Positions 1 to 17,483 are shown, counted from the stretch's first letter. The stretch: 64,000 bases of DNA from Citrobacter portucalensis (GCF_002042885.1 NZ_MVFY01000015.1:1-64000), one strand, 5' to 3'. Program-made: numbers and translations. Notes: generated by a model not told the origin, from the letters alone.

Positions 1-249
1 CTGTAGTATTTAAAAATGATAACAATTCAAATAACTATTTAATTTTCATGCGAAATATAAATGCTTGCATCAGTGATATTTGCTGGTGATATTAATTAGC
101 GTTTATTTGAGCACTGTTTGTCTTTTTATGTCCGCTAAACCGGAACTTAAAAATCAGCGCGAATGGTGCGGTGAAGTGGGATGAAAAGATTGTGCATTTG
201 TGCGAAAAATACGGCCGATTATCTGATAATTAAGCGGGAGAGGGGGGAT

Positions 250-318
250 ATGTGTAAAGTTTCGTCACTCAAATCCCTTACCGGATGGTTAAATGTCAGG
301 CGATTAGCCATCCGGTAA
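250..318 (+). CDS. Candidate 22-residue small ORF (doubtful)
   Basis: An ATG at 250 follows a strong ribosome-binding-like stretch (gagagggggga, 237-248) and opens a 22-codon frame ending with TAA at 316-318. The predicted peptide is basic, ends in RRLAIR, and has no recognisable domain. Its last half is encoded by the inverted repeat at 276-320, so the frame may be a by-product of a REP-like element. I know no family for it. It is listed only because the spacing of the purine stretch to the ATG is good. Confidence 0.15.
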   Translation: MCKVSSLKSLTGWLNVRRLAIR

Positions 319-320
319 GG
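276..320. repeat. REP-like inverted repeat after yfgG
   Basis: A perfect 13-base inverted repeat, ccttaccggatgg (276-288) and ccatccggtaagg (308-320), surrounds a 19-base loop. The core resembles the ccggat/atccgg core of enterobacterial REP elements. It lies just past the yfgG stop codon, where it could protect or end that transcript; no T-run is present on that strand. Confidence 0.6.
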
Positions 321-355
321 AATCTTAATGCTGGGGGTATCACAGGCGCGAGCGA

Positions 356-559
356 TCAATGTTCGTCGGTTTGTGCAGGAGCTGTCTGTTGCGGCTGAGT
401 GGTCTGCTGAGATTCTTTTTTGTCCTGGTGGTGATGCCACGCACCAATGGCGGAGTAGACGAAGCGTCCGAAGAAGAAGAGAAAGCTGATAAGCAGTACG
501 ATCCGGATCATGCGACTGTTAAATCGGTGTCGTTTGCGTAGGCTGGTAACCTGGCTCAC
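356..559 (-). CDS. yfgG: YfgG family small membrane protein
   Basis: A 67-residue protein very close to E. coli YfgG (about 63 residues). It has a basic N-terminus (RKRHRFNSR), one hydrophobic segment at about residues 18-37 (IVLLISFLFFFGRFVY), and a polar C-terminal tail rich in H, Q and T, so it is probably a single-pass inner-membrane protein. The start chosen is a GTG at 557-559, with an AAGGA sequence seven bases upstream. Mutant fitness work in E. coli has linked yfgG to nickel and cobalt stress; that is family knowledge, not visible here. It runs away from pdeF and ends at a REP-like hairpin. The C-terminal tail is a little longer than in E. coli. Confidence 0.85.
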   Translation of the reverse strand: MSQVTSLRKRHRFNSRMIRIVLLISFLFFFGRFVYSAIGAWHHHQDKKESQQTTQPQQTAPAQTDEH

Positions 560-910
560 AAAAGGTTCCTTGTAGTGTACCCAACTGAGGGGCGATACTC
601 ACATTAAGGCACACTGAGAGGGAATGGTCAATTCTTCCTTATGTAAAATTGCTTCAGTTGTTTTATCTTCTTATGTTATGGAAATTAATATTATTATTTG
701 CATGAATAATGTATTAACGATAAAAAATAATGAAAAGAGTAATAATTGATGAATGAGGGGGATGTTTTTTGATATGTATCAAGCATCACAATTTGCTGAC
801 AACTAAAATCGATGAATCATTGTGATGTATTTTACTTTATCGTTTTAAAGTCAGGTGGGATGCCTGTCTGAATACCCCCTACAGGATGTGTGGGATTCTA
901 CTGAGCATCT
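560..910. other. yfgG-pdeF divergent intergenic region
   Basis: This 351-base AT-rich spacer separates the divergently transcribed yfgG and pdeF. It has no coding frame with a credible ribosome site. It holds the FNR-type box and -10 hexamer listed separately, and an untranslated leader of roughly 95 bases before pdeF. Confidence 0.6.
769..809 (+). promoter_or_regulatory. Class II FNR-dependent promoter of pdeF
   Basis: The sequence TTGATATGTATCAA (769-782) matches both half-sites of the FNR consensus TTGAT-N4-ATCAA without a mismatch. A TAAAAT hexamer at 804-809 is a good -10 element and would place the transcription start near 816. The centre of the box then lies about 41 bases upstream, the classic position for activation by FNR. 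E. coli yfgF has been described as an anaerobic phosphodiesterase gene under FNR control, which agrees. The promoter itself is inferred. Confidence 0.8.
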
Positions 911-6773
<5,863 letters not shown>

Positions 6774-6943
6774 TACCACTTTTACTCCGTTTCATTCACG
6801 GGACACTACCGATTTATTATGGCGAGCATTGCTCTCAGATGTCCAACTGTGCCAGAAAAATATGACAATAAACCGTCTGATAGCAAAGAGAAAGGGGGAG
6901 CGTAGATGAATACCGGTGGTATTAACCGGAAAAGGTAGTTATG

Positions 6944-6977
6944 CCTGTAAGCCGGATGGTGACATTCGGCTTACAGG
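6944..6977. repeat. REP-like hairpin between purN and ppk
   Basis: The inverted repeat cctgtaagccg (6944-6954) / cggcttacagg (6967-6977) has an 11-base stem and a 12-base loop. It sits just past the end of purN. A T-rich run (ttgttttttta, 6978-6988) follows it on the plus strand, but purN reads through it from the other side and meets the T-run complement first. It looks like a REP relative that may define the purMN 3' end. Confidence 0.5.
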
Positions 6978-6988
6978 TTGTTTTTTTA

Positions 6989-8754
<1,766 letters not shown>

Positions 8755-8826
8755 TCAAGTTTTATCTGCTGGTTTTTTCAGCATTTTACAATCATTTATC
8801 TATTTGTTTGAGCTGCGCCACGAAAA

Positions 8827-8840
8827 TGAAACCGGGTACA
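8827..8840 (+). promoter_or_regulatory. Distal AscG-like operator
   Basis: TGAAACCGGGTACA agrees at 12 of 14 positions with the palindrome TGAAACCGGTTTCA reported for the LacI/GalR-family repressor AscG. It is the upstream member of a pair; the second copy starts 57 bases further on. No regulator gene is adjacent, so the binding protein would act from elsewhere in the genome. Confidence 0.5.
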
Positions 8841-8883
8841 GTCTTGTGCTTGAATCCTGTTAGGCGATTGCACAGTATCTTAC

Positions 8884-8897
8884 TGAAACCGGTTTCT
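8884..8897 (+). promoter_or_regulatory. Proximal AscG-like operator
   Basis: TGAAACCGGTTTCT agrees at 13 of 14 positions with the AscG palindrome TGAAACCGGTTTCA and contains a perfect 12-base palindrome, GAAACCGGTTTC (8885-8896). It ends 62 bases before the ATG of the phospho-beta-glucosidase gene, a normal place for an operator of a beta-glucoside gene repressed by a LacI/GalR-family protein. Confidence 0.65.
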
Positions 8898-8950
8898 TTT
8901 TTCTGTTGCGGACCTCATCAACAGCGTTTTGCGCAGAGTCATCACGATAG

Positions 8951-10390
<1,440 letters not shown>

Positions 10391-10409
10391 AATTCATAGC
10401 ATTGACAGC

Positions 10410-10440
10410 GAGCCCCGCCATCAGTGCGGGGCTTGTTTTA
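10410..10440 (+). terminator. Terminator of the phospho-beta-glucosidase gene
   Basis: The stem agccccgc / gcggggct with a 7-base loop (10411-10433) is followed by tgtttta. It lies 20 bases past the stop codon and is a typical intrinsic terminator. Confidence 0.8.
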
Positions 10441-10496
10441 TACTCATCATTCAGACGCAAATGACTTTGGTTGATCCATATCAAGCGTATGCAGTG

Positions 10497-10541
10497 TTGC
10501 GCCAGAGAGGAAAAGCGGTATAATCCGGCGATTTTTTTTGT
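10497..10541 (+). promoter_or_regulatory. upp-uraA promoter with UTP-sensing T-tract
   Basis: A TATAAT -10 hexamer (10519-10524) with TTGCGC sixteen bases upstream is followed by the initially transcribed sequence GATTTTTTTTG (10530-10540). In E. coli the same tract makes RNA polymerase slip and add extra U residues when UTP is high, which lowers upp expression. Position and tract length here fit that mechanism, so it is probably conserved. Confidence 0.8.
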
Positions 10542-10573
10542 GGTTGCCATTCGTCTGAGGAAAGGAGAAGAGT

Positions 10574-11200
10574 ATGAAGATCGTGGAAGTCAAACACCCA
10601 CTCGTCAAACACAAGCTGGGACTGATGCGTGAAAACGACATCAGCACTAAACGCTTTCGTGAACTCGCCTCGGAAGTTGGCAGTCTGCTGACTTATGAAG
10701 CAACCGCTGGTCTGGAAACCGAAAAGGTGACCATTGAAGGCTGGAACGGTCCAGTTGAAGTTGACCAAATCAAAGGCAAAAAAATCACCGTTGTGCCTAT
10801 CCTGCGTGCGGGTCTGGGCATGATGGAAGGCGTTCTGGAAAACGTTCCGAGCGCGCGTATCAGCGTTGTTGGTATGTACCGTAACGAAGAGACGCTGGAG
10901 CCAGTTCCGTATTTCCAGAAGCTGGTTTCTAACATCGATGAGCGTATGGCGCTGATCGTTGACCCAATGCTGGCAACCGGCGGCTCTGTTATCGCCACTA
11001 TCGATCTGCTGAAAAATGCAGGCTGCACCAGCATTAAAGTGCTGGTCCTGGTTGCGGCGCCGGAAGGTATCGCGGCACTGGAAAAAGCGCACCCGGATGT
11101 GGAGCTGTACACCGCCTCCATCGATCAGGGACTGAACGAGCACGGATACATTATTCCGGGGCTCGGCGATGCCGGCGATAAGATTTTTGGTACTAAGTAA
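10574..11200 (+). CDS. upp: Uracil phosphoribosyltransferase
   Basis: A 208-residue enzyme, the same length as in E. coli, that makes UMP from uracil and PRPP for pyrimidine salvage. The PRPP-binding loop reads [16 protein letters not shown] near residue 132, and the uracil-binding C-terminus ends [17 protein letters not shown]. The ribosome site is aaggagaag just before ATG. It is followed by a hairpin and then uraA, so uptake and phosphoribosylation of uracil are coupled. Control is likely through the T-tract promoter upstream. Confidence 0.98.
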   Translation: MKIVEVKHPLVKHKLGLMRENDISTKRFRELASEVGSLLTYEATAGLETEKVTIEGWNGPVEVDQIKGKKITVVPILRAGLGMMEGVLENVPSARISVVGMYRNEETLEPVPYFQKLVSNIDERMALIVDPMLATGGSVIATIDLLKNAGCTSIKVLVLVAAPEGIAALEKAHPDVELYTASIDQGLNEHGYIIPGLGDAGDKIFGTK

Positions 11201-11216
11201 ACGAATAAGTGAAAAG

Positions 11217-11245
11217 AAGCCGACTTTAAGAGTCGGCTTTTTTTT
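11217..11245 (+). terminator. Terminator or attenuator between upp and uraA
   Basis: Stem aagccgact / agtcggctt with a 5-base loop and a run of T residues (11238-11245). It lies between upp and uraA, which are normally one operon, so it is probably a partial terminator that sets a lower level of the permease. Confidence 0.8.
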
Positions 11246-11296
11246 GAATAAAACAACCCAATGGCTAATAACAAACAACACTCAGAGGAAAACACT

Positions 11297-12586
11297 ATGA
11301 CGCGCCGTGCTATCGGGGTGAGTGAAAGACCGCCGCTTTTACAGACAATCCCGCTTAGTTTGCAGCACCTGTTCGCCATGTTTGGCGCAACGGTACTGGT
11401 GCCAGTCCTGTTCCACATCAACCCGGCTACCGTTCTGCTGTTTAACGGCATTGGTACGTTGCTGTATCTCTTTATTTGTAAGGGTAAAATTCCCGCATAT
11501 CTGGGTTCCAGCTTTGCCTTTATTTCCCCGGTGCTGCTGCTGCTGCCGTTAGGGTATGAAGTGGCGCTGGGCGGTTTCATTATGTGTGGCGTCCTGTTCT
11601 GCCTGGTTTCTTTCATTGTTAAGAAGGCAGGAACCGGCTGGCTGGATGTCATGTTCCCGCCTGCGGCGATGGGCGCAATCGTTGCCGTCATCGGCCTGGA
11701 GCTGGCTGGCGTTGCTGCGGGTATGGCGGGGTTACTGCCTGCTGAAGGGCAATTACCGGATTCAAAAACCATCATCATTTCTATGGTGACGCTGGCGGTA
11801 ACGGTCTTTGGTTCCGTATTGTTCCGCGGTTTTATGGCGATTATCCCGATTCTGATCGGGGTGCTGGCCGGTTATGCGCTCTCCTTCGTGATGGGCGTTG
11901 TGGACACTACGCCGATTGCGCAGGCCCACTGGTTCGCGCTGCCGACGTTCTACACGCCGCGTTTTGAATGGGTTGCCATTCTGACCATCCTGCCAGCGGC
12001 GCTGGTGGTCATCGCTGAACACGTCGGGCACCTGGTGGTAACGGCGAATATCGTGAAAAAAGATTTGATTCGCGATCCTGGCCTGCATCGTTCTATGTTT
12101 GCCAACGGTCTGTCTACGGTAATCTCTGGTTTCTTCGGCTCTACGCCGAACACCACGTACGGCGAAAATATCGGCGTAATGGCGATCACCCGCGTTTACA
12201 GTACCTGGGTTATCGGCGGTGCGGCAATTTTCGCCATTCTGCTCTCCTGCGTGGGTAAACTGGCTGCAGCGATCCAAATCATTCCACTGCCGGTTATGGG
12301 CGGCGTATCACTGCTGCTGTACGGTGTGATTGGCGCTTCTGGTATTCGCGTACTGATCGAGTCGAAGGTTGACTATAACAAGGCGCAGAACCTGATCCTG
12401 ACTTCGGTTATTTTGATCATCGGCGTAAGTGGCGCGAAAGTTCACATCGGTGCCGCAGAGCTGAAAGGCATGGCGCTGGCGACCATCGTTGGTGTCTGTC
12501 TGAGCCTGATTTTCAAAGTTATCAGCCTGCTGCGTCCGGAAGAAGTTGTGCTTGACGCGAAAGATGCAGACAGTCCGCAACAGTAA
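11297..12586 (+). CDS. uraA: Uracil:proton symporter UraA
   Basis: A 429-residue nucleobase transporter of the NAT/NCS2 family, matching E. coli UraA in length. About 14 hydrophobic segments are expected; the conserved motif GFFGSTPNTTYGENIGVMA marks the substrate-binding region in the second half. It imports uracil across the inner membrane with protons. The ATG at 11297 (cagaggaaaac before it) gives the E. coli N-terminus MTRRAIGVSERPP; an upstream in-frame ATG at 11261 would add 12 residues but lies right after the terminator hairpin. Second gene of upp-uraA. Confidence 0.97.
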   Translation: MTRRAIGVSERPPLLQTIPLSLQHLFAMFGATVLVPVLFHINPATVLLFNGIGTLLYLFICKGKIPAYLGSSFAFISPVLLLLPLGYEVALGGFIMCGVLFCLVSFIVKKAGTGWLDVMFPPAAMGAIVAVIGLELAGVAAGMAGLLPAEGQLPDSKTIIISMVTLAVTVFGSVLFRGFMAIIPILIGVLAGYALSFVMGVVDTTPIAQAHWFALPTFYTPRFEWVAILTILPAALVVIAEHVGHLVVTANIVKKDLIRDPGLHRSMFANGLSTVISGFFGSTPNTTYGENIGVMAITRVYSTWVIGGAAIFAILLSCVGKLAAAIQIIPLPVMGGVSLLLYGVIGASGIRVLIESKVDYNKAQNLILTSVILIIGVSGAKVHIGAAELKGMALATIVGVCLSLIFKVISLLRPEEVVLDAKDADSPQQ

Positions 12587-12681
12587 ATCTCTGACCGGGC
12601 GGCAGCGCTGCCCGGTTCTATCGCGACGTATTTCTGTGTTAAACTCAACACGATTTTATGAAATCCTGGGTTGAGGTATCT

Positions 12682-13383
12682 CTGAACACACCGGCACAGC
12701 TCTCTTTGCCACTTTATCTTCCTGACGACGAAACTTTCGCAAGTTTCTGGCCGGGGGATAACTCCTCTTTACTGGCTGCACTGCAAAACGTGCTGCGTCA
12801 GGAACATAGCGGGTATATTTATCTCTGGTCGCGTGAAGGCGCTGGCCGTAGTCATTTGCTGCATGCAGCCTGTGCGGAACTGTCCGCGCGCGGCGATGCG
12901 GTAGGCTACGTGCCGCTCGACAAACGCACCTGGTTCGTCCCCGAGGTGCTCGACGGGATGGAGCATTTATCGCTGGTATGCATCGATAACATCGAATGTG
13001 TGGCCGGTGATTCGCTGTGGGAAATGGCGATCTTTGATCTCTACAACCGTATCCTGGAGTCGGGGAAAACGCGCTTGCTGATCACCGGCGATCGTCCGCC
13101 AAGACAGCTGAATCTGGGGTTGCCGGATCTCGCCTCACGCCTGGACTGGGGGCAAATCTACAAGCTACAACCGCTTTCCGATGAAGATAAGCTGCAGGCG
13201 TTGCAATTACGCGCCAGACTTCGTGGATTTGAACTGCCGGAAGATGTGGGACGTTTTCTGCTAAAGCGTCTGGATCGTGAAATGCGAACGCTGTTTATGA
13301 CGTTGGATCAGTTAGATCATGCGTCGATCACCGCCCAGCGTAAGCTGACCATTCCGTTCGTAAAAGAAATTCTGAAGCTGTAA
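12682..13383 (+). CDS. hda: DnaA regulatory inactivator Hda
   Basis: A 233-residue AAA+ protein that works with the DNA-loaded sliding clamp to make DnaA hydrolyse its ATP after initiation. The N-terminus carries the clamp-binding motif QLSLPL, the Walker A loop is [11 protein letters not shown], and the end is rich in basic residues for DnaA contact. The start chosen is the CTG at 12682, with GAGG five bases upstream, giving the E. coli-length product beginning with [10 protein letters not shown] after the initiator. An ATG eight codons earlier (12658) has no ribosome site. A rare CTG start is known for E. coli hda. It follows uraA by 95 bases. Confidence 0.93.
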   Translation: MNTPAQLSLPLYLPDDETFASFWPGDNSSLLAALQNVLRQEHSGYIYLWSREGAGRSHLLHAACAELSARGDAVGYVPLDKRTWFVPEVLDGMEHLSLVCIDNIECVAGDSLWEMAIFDLYNRILESGKTRLLITGDRPPRQLNLGLPDLASRLDWGQIYKLQPLSDEDKLQALQLRARLRGFELPEDVGRFLLKRLDREMRTLFMTLDQLDHASITAQRKLTIPFVKEILKL

Positions 13384-13385
13384 GC

Positions 13386-13408
13386 GCCGCAGCCGAGAAG
13401 ACTGCGGC
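13386..13408. terminator. Hairpin between convergent hda and yfgD
   Basis: Stem gccgcag / ctgcggc with a 9-base loop between the two convergent genes. A T-run is missing on both strands, so it may only stabilise the two 3' ends. Confidence 0.45.
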
Positions 13409-13418
13409 AGGTTGCAGG

Positions 13419-13778
13419 TTAACCGACGATTTCCAGTACCTGCTCAGGCGGGCGTCCAATTCGAGCCTGACCTTTGGCAACCACAATCGGGCGCTCCATC
13501 AGTTTCGGGTTTTCCACCATTGCCTGAATTAGCGCGTCTTCACTCAGATTTTTGTCCGCCAGGTTAAGCGATTTATAGAGATCCTCTTTCTGGCGCATCA
13601 GTTCACGCGCGCTGGACATGCCGAGCATCTGCAACAGTTCACGCAGGGTTGCTGCGTCAGCCGGCGTTTCCAGATACAACACCACTTCCGGGTCCACGCC
13701 GTTGGACTTCAGTAATTCCAGCGTTTCACGGCTCTTGGAGCAGCGTGGGTTATGGTAGATTTTAATCGCGTCTGACAT
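13419..13778 (-). CDS. yfgD: ArsC-family protein YfgD
   Basis: A 119-residue thioredoxin-fold protein of the ArsC family, matching E. coli YfgD. The cysteine is in YHNPRCSKSRETL near residue 13, and the conserved RPIVV follows near residue 95. It resembles glutaredoxin-dependent arsenate reductases, but the gene has no ars neighbours, and an arsenate role is not shown; NCBI pipelines often call it arsC. The ATG at 13776-13778 has a perfect AAGGAG site; an upstream in-frame ATG (13793) does not. It lies downstream of bepA across a BIME element. Confidence 0.85.
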   Translation of the reverse strand: MSDAIKIYHNPRCSKSRETLELLKSNGVDPEVVLYLETPADAATLRELLQMLGMSSARELMRQKEDLYKSLNLADKNLSEDALIQAMVENPKLMERPIVVAKGQARIGRPPEQVLEIVG

Positions 13779-13802
13779 GACTTCTCCTTGCATAACAATA
13801 CT

Positions 13803-13889
13803 GCCGGATGGCGGCCAAAAGACCTTATCCGGCCTACATATTGTGTCTGACGTAGGCCGGATAAGACGCTACAGCGTCGCCATCCGGCA
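13803..13889. repeat. BIME with two REP units (bepA-yfgD)
   Basis: Two inverted REP units, gccggatgg...ttatccggcctac (13803-13837) and gtaggccggataag...catccggca (13852-13889), are arranged head to head between bepA and yfgD. Confidence 0.85.
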
Positions 13890-13901
13890 AGGGTTCGATA
13901 A

Positions 13902-15365
13902 TTACATCTTCGTGTACGGTTTAAAGCGTTCTTGCAGCTGGCGTAGCTGGTCAATACGGGCATCGTATCTGGCCTGCTGCTGGCTACCCAGTTTCACCTG
14001 AGAGCTTGCGCTGCTGAGCATCGAAATAGCCTGATCCAGACGCCCCGCGAGGGCATACCCCTCCGCGCGCGCCGCCAGCTCCTGATCGCGGTTGCTCAGG
14101 TTGGCTTCTGTTTGCGCTAACAGATCCCAGCCGTTAGGGTCATCTTTATGGTTAAACGTATAGCGATTCAGGATGGTCGCCGCCTCTTTGGCTTGTCCAC
14201 CCTGTAAATAGGCATTCGCCAGGTTGAGCTGCAGAACCGGGTTAGTGCGCAGGTCGCGGGCGTTTTTCAGGCGGTTAATGGCATCACTGGTTTTCTTCTG
14301 GCCGAGATCGATATCCGTTGCCAGGTCGAGATACCAGGCATTGTTAGGATCCGCCGCCAGCAGCGGTTGCAGCGCTTTACGCGCCTCGTCGTATTTACTG
14401 GCTTCCATCGCCTGCAATGCCCGGCCATACTGGGCCGCACGTTGCTCACGTACGTTGCCTTTCGACCAGCTACTCAGCAGGTCATCGGTCAACTGGTTAC
14501 GACCAGAGTTGTACATGCCTAAGGTTCGTGCCTTAGCCAGATAAAAATCTTCTGACGACTGGACGACCACCGGGCGCATCTGATTGGCGCGGTTACGGGC
14601 ATCAGACAGACGGCTTTCCGGCAGGGGGTGAGTCAGCAAAATTTCCGGCGGACGCGAAGAGTAACGAGCCTGGTCGAGCAGTTTTTCCAGGAACGTTGGC
14701 ATGGCCTGGGGATCGAATCCCGAGCGTTGCAGTACCTGAATACCAATGCGATCTGCTTCCTGTTCGTTTTGCTGCGTAAAGCTGATCATTCCCTGACGTG
14801 TCCCCGCCAGCGTACCGGTCAGCGCCGCCATACCCGCCTGCGGGCTGGCCATTGCTAATAAAATTGAACCTAATGCGCCAACCCACGTTAGCGGTGCGCT
14901 ACGTTTCTGGTCTTCCATGGCACGCGCCAGGTGGCGTTGCGTGACGTGGGAAATTTCGTGCGCCATAACCGATGCCAGCTGGCTTTCGTTGTCGGAATAG
15001 CGGAATAGTGCGGAGTGCAGGACAACGTTGCCGCCAAAGAAAGCAAAGGCGTTGATTTCATCGTTGTTAATCAAAAAGAAGGTGAAGGGCGTTTTTACCG
15101 AGTCGGCGTGCGAGACCAGACGCATCCCCAGTGCATTAATGTATTGGGTGAGCAATGGATCGTTAATTAATGGCGCACTACCGCGCAGTTGGCGTACGTA
15201 ATAATCGCCCATCTGCATTTCCTGTCCTATGGAAAGCGTACTGCCTGCCGACGTTCCCATATCAGGCAGGGTGTCCGCAGTATCAGCAAATGCGGGCGCA
15301 ACCTGACCGATAGTCAGTGCGGCAATGAGGGTAGCAACCAGGTTTTTTTTCAACTGCCTGAACAT
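13902..15365 (-). CDS. bepA: Periplasmic protease and chaperone BepA
   Basis: A 487-residue M48 metalloprotease with TPR repeats, equal in length to E. coli BepA (YfgC). A Sec signal peptide ends near residue 27 (VAPAFA). The zinc motif HEISH lies near residues 136-140, with the third ligand in NEQEADRIG. The C-terminal 180 residues form TPR helices. It assists LptD and other outer-membrane protein assembly and degrades stalled substrates. The start at 15365 follows the family; the open frame runs much further upstream without a ribosome site. It is divergent from perM. Confidence 0.96.
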   Translation of the reverse strand: MFRQLKKNLVATLIAALTIGQVAPAFADTADTLPDMGTSAGSTLSIGQEMQMGDYYVRQLRGSAPLINDPLLTQYINALGMRLVSHADSVKTPFTFFLINNDEINAFAFFGGNVVLHSALFRYSDNESQLASVMAHEISHVTQRHLARAMEDQKRSAPLTWVGALGSILLAMASPQAGMAALTGTLAGTRQGMISFTQQNEQEADRIGIQVLQRSGFDPQAMPTFLEKLLDQARYSSRPPEILLTHPLPESRLSDARNRANQMRPVVVQSSEDFYLAKARTLGMYNSGRNQLTDDLLSSWSKGNVREQRAAQYGRALQAMEASKYDEARKALQPLLAADPNNAWYLDLATDIDLGQKKTSDAINRLKNARDLRTNPVLQLNLANAYLQGGQAKEAATILNRYTFNHKDDPNGWDLLAQTEANLSNRDQELAARAEGYALAGRLDQAISMLSSASSQVKLGSQQQARYDARIDQLRQLQERFKPYTKM

Positions 15366-15591
15366 AACCTCTGTCCTGTATTCTTTTTTGAGATAGCCAT
15401 TTGACCGATGCTGTGAAGTATCGTTCACACTCCGCAAGCTTACGGAGTGTAACTGCGAAACCTGACGATGAACACCCAGGAAAAATGTCTTTTCACTTTG
15501 CGTAATCAGCCATAAAAAGCGAAGTCTTTTTTGTGACATTTCGATACAATTCGGGATCGCAATCCCGCTATTGGGTTCATGGAAGGGTTTT

Positions 15592-16656
15592 ATGCTCGAA
15601 ATGTTGATGCAATGGTATCGTCGCCGCTTTAGCGACCCCGAAGCCATCGCCCTGCTGATTATTCTTGTTGCCGGTTTTGGCATCCTGTTTTTCTTTAGCG
15701 GTCTTTTGGCGCCGCTGCTGGTCGCCATTGTGCTGGCGTACCTGCTTGAATGGCCGACAGTGCGGCTGGAACATATTGGGTGTTCACGGCGTTGGGCGAC
15801 ATCGATTGTGCTGGTGGTGTTTGTCGGTATTTTACTGCTGATGGCCTTTGTGGTGATGCCCGTTGCGTGGCAGCAGGGAATTTACCTGATCCGCGACATG
15901 CCAGGCATGCTCAATAAATTGTCTGATTTTGCCGCCACCTTACCACGACGTTACCCGGCGCTGATGGATGCGGGCATCATTGATGCGATGGCGGAAAATA
16001 TGCGCTCGCGAATGCTCACCATGGGCGATTCGGTGGTGAAATATTCGCTGGCCTCACTGGTCGGTTTGCTGACGCTGGCGGTCTACCTGGTTCTCGTCCC
16101 ATTGATGGTGTTCTTCCTGATCAAAGATAAAGGACAGATGCTGAACGCCGTGCGCCGGGTGCTGCCGCGTAACCGCGGGCTGGCGGGGCAGGTATGGAAA
16201 GAGATGAATCAGCAAATCACCAACTATATCCGCGGGAAGGTGCTGGAAATGGTGGTGGTCGGCGTAGCGACCTGGCTCGGCTTCCTGCTGTTTGGTCTCA
16301 ACTATTCGCTGTTGCTGGCGGTGCTGGTCGGGTTCTCTGTGCTGATCCCGTATATCGGCGCTTTTGTGGTGACGATTCCGGTGGTTGGCGTGGCGCTGTT
16401 CCAGTTCGGGCTTGGCACCGAGTTCTGGAGCTGTTTTGCCGTGTACCTGATAATCCAGGCACTGGACGGCAATTTGCTGGTTCCCGTGCTGTTCTCCGAG
16501 GCGGTCAATCTGCATCCACTGGTGATTATTCTCTCCGTGGTGATTTTCGGCGGTTTGTGGGGATTCTGGGGCGTATTCTTTGCGATTCCTCTGGCGACGT
16601 TAATCAAAGCGGTAATGCATGCCTGGCCGGATGGTCAGGTCGTTGACGAACCCTAA
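15592..16656 (+). CDS. perM: PerM, AI-2E family membrane protein
   Basis: A 354-residue multi-pass inner-membrane protein (353 in E. coli) of the AI-2E exporter-like/PerM family, with paired N-terminal helices ([17 protein letters not shown]), a soluble middle part, and a cluster of C-terminal helices with [17 protein letters not shown]. The substrate is not established. In E. coli it is divergent from bepA, as here. The ATG at 15592 follows ggaaggg; an earlier in-frame start at 15571 lacks a site. A long hairpin lies after the stop. Confidence 0.9.
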   Translation: MLEMLMQWYRRRFSDPEAIALLIILVAGFGILFFFSGLLAPLLVAIVLAYLLEWPTVRLEHIGCSRRWATSIVLVVFVGILLLMAFVVMPVAWQQGIYLIRDMPGMLNKLSDFAATLPRRYPALMDAGIIDAMAENMRSRMLTMGDSVVKYSLASLVGLLTLAVYLVLVPLMVFFLIKDKGQMLNAVRRVLPRNRGLAGQVWKEMNQQITNYIRGKVLEMVVVGVATWLGFLLFGLNYSLLLAVLVGFSVLIPYIGAFVVTIPVVGVALFQFGLGTEFWSCFAVYLIIQALDGNLLVPVLFSEAVNLHPLVIILSVVIFGGLWGFWGVFFAIPLATLIKAVMHAWPDGQVVDEP

Positions 16657-16662
16657 TCTGCA

Positions 16663-16691
16663 AGATCCGGCGATATCATATCGCCGGATCT
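16663..16691 (+). terminator. Strong hairpin after perM
   Basis: A 13-base perfect stem, agatccggcgata / tatcgccggatct, with a 3-base loop begins seven bases after the perM stop. There is no T-run, so it may be a Rho-assisted end or a transcript stabiliser. It separates perM from the yjiHG-iadA cassette. Confidence 0.55.
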
Positions 16692-16822
16692 GAACTTGTC
16701 TGACCTCTATCCACACTTTCTGAATAATCTCTTCTGCTGTCGTTTTTCTCCGCGTTTGTCTTTAACTTGACCATCGTGATGTCTTTTAGACACACAAGGA
16801 TTAAGGCCAACAGGAGAACAAA

Positions 16823-17482
16823 ATGGGTCACAGCACACACACGCAGCAAAAGGTGGGATGGAGTGGTTATCTCGCTTTTTTTATTACGATTATTCTTTTT
16901 TCCGGCATGTTTGCGAAAAGTACCGAATGGTGGCGGGTCTTTGACTTCACTATCCTCAACGGTGCGTTTGGGCAGATTAATGCTGCGGGCGACACGGCAG
17001 TCTCTTTTCGTGGCACTGGGGGGATGGGGGCAAAAGACGGCTTCTTATTCGCGCTTGAACTGGCGCCTTCCGTCATTCTTTCGCTCGGGATTATTTCCGT
17101 CACCGAAGGGTTGGGTGGGTTGCGCGCGGCACAACAGCTGATGACGCCGGTCCTGCGTCCGTTACTGGGCATTCCGGGTATTTGTTCGCTGGCGTTGATT
17201 GCGAATTTGCAAAATACCGATGCCGCGGCAGGGATGACCAAAGAAATGGCGGAAGAGGGCATTATCACAGAGCAGGAACGCGCTATTTTTGCCTGCTGGC
17301 AAACCAGCGGCAGCGCGTGCATTACCAACTATTTTTCTTCTGGCGCAGCGCTGTTTACGATGGTGACTGTTCCGGTGATTACGCCGCTGGCTGTGATCCT
17401 TGTCTTCAAATTTGTGGGCGCGAACCTGTTGCGTGTATGGATCGCGCAGCTGGAAAATCGCCGTATGCAGCAGGAGGCGTGA
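16823..17482 (+). CDS. yjiH: YjiH-like nucleoside-recognition (Gate) membrane protein
   Basis: A 219-residue membrane protein close to E. coli YjiH (about 227). A first helix near residues 14-31 (LAFFITIILFSGMFA) is followed by several more, and the nucleoside-recognition/Gate domain shows LGIISVTEGLGGL and the helix break NLQNTDAAAGM. Such proteins come in pairs related to sporulation proteins SpmA and SpmB and are suspected transporters; the substrate is unknown. It has a good ribosome site (acaggag). It starts the yjiH-yjiG-iadA operon, one base before yjiG. In E. coli the trio lies elsewhere on the chromosome, while this site holds the hyf operon. Confidence 0.85.
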   Translation: MGHSTHTQQKVGWSGYLAFFITIILFSGMFAKSTEWWRVFDFTILNGAFGQINAAGDTAVSFRGTGGMGAKDGFLFALELAPSVILSLGIISVTEGLGGLRAAQQLMTPVLRPLLGIPGICSLALIANLQNTDAAAGMTKEMAEEGIITEQERAIFACWQTSGSACITNYFSSGAALFTMVTVPVITPLAVILVFKFVGANLLRVWIAQLENRRMQQEA

Positions 17483-17483
17483 G

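Larger units (their letters stand above)
1..355. other. Gene-poor AT-rich window edge
   Basis: No recognisable gene is seen. The first 230 bases are AT-rich with many stops in all frames. A purine-rich stretch at 235-248 is followed by a tiny reading frame, and a strong inverted repeat at 276-320 closes the region next to the end of yfgG. The piece could hold a promoter for a gene beyond the left edge. Confidence 0.6.

Noticed and set aside
13419-13778. yfgD as part of an arsenic resistance operon
   Set aside because: No arsR, arsB or other ars gene is near; the fold resemblance alone does not support it.
13803-13889. Possible CRISPR-like or mobile repeats at several gene borders
   Set aside because: The repeats are REP/BIME palindromes in pairs, without spacers, cas genes or transposase.
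13902-15728. 608-residue version of bepA starting at 15728
   Set aside because: The extra 121 residues have no ribosome site and place the signal peptide in the middle of the protein; the 487-residue start at 15365 fits the family.
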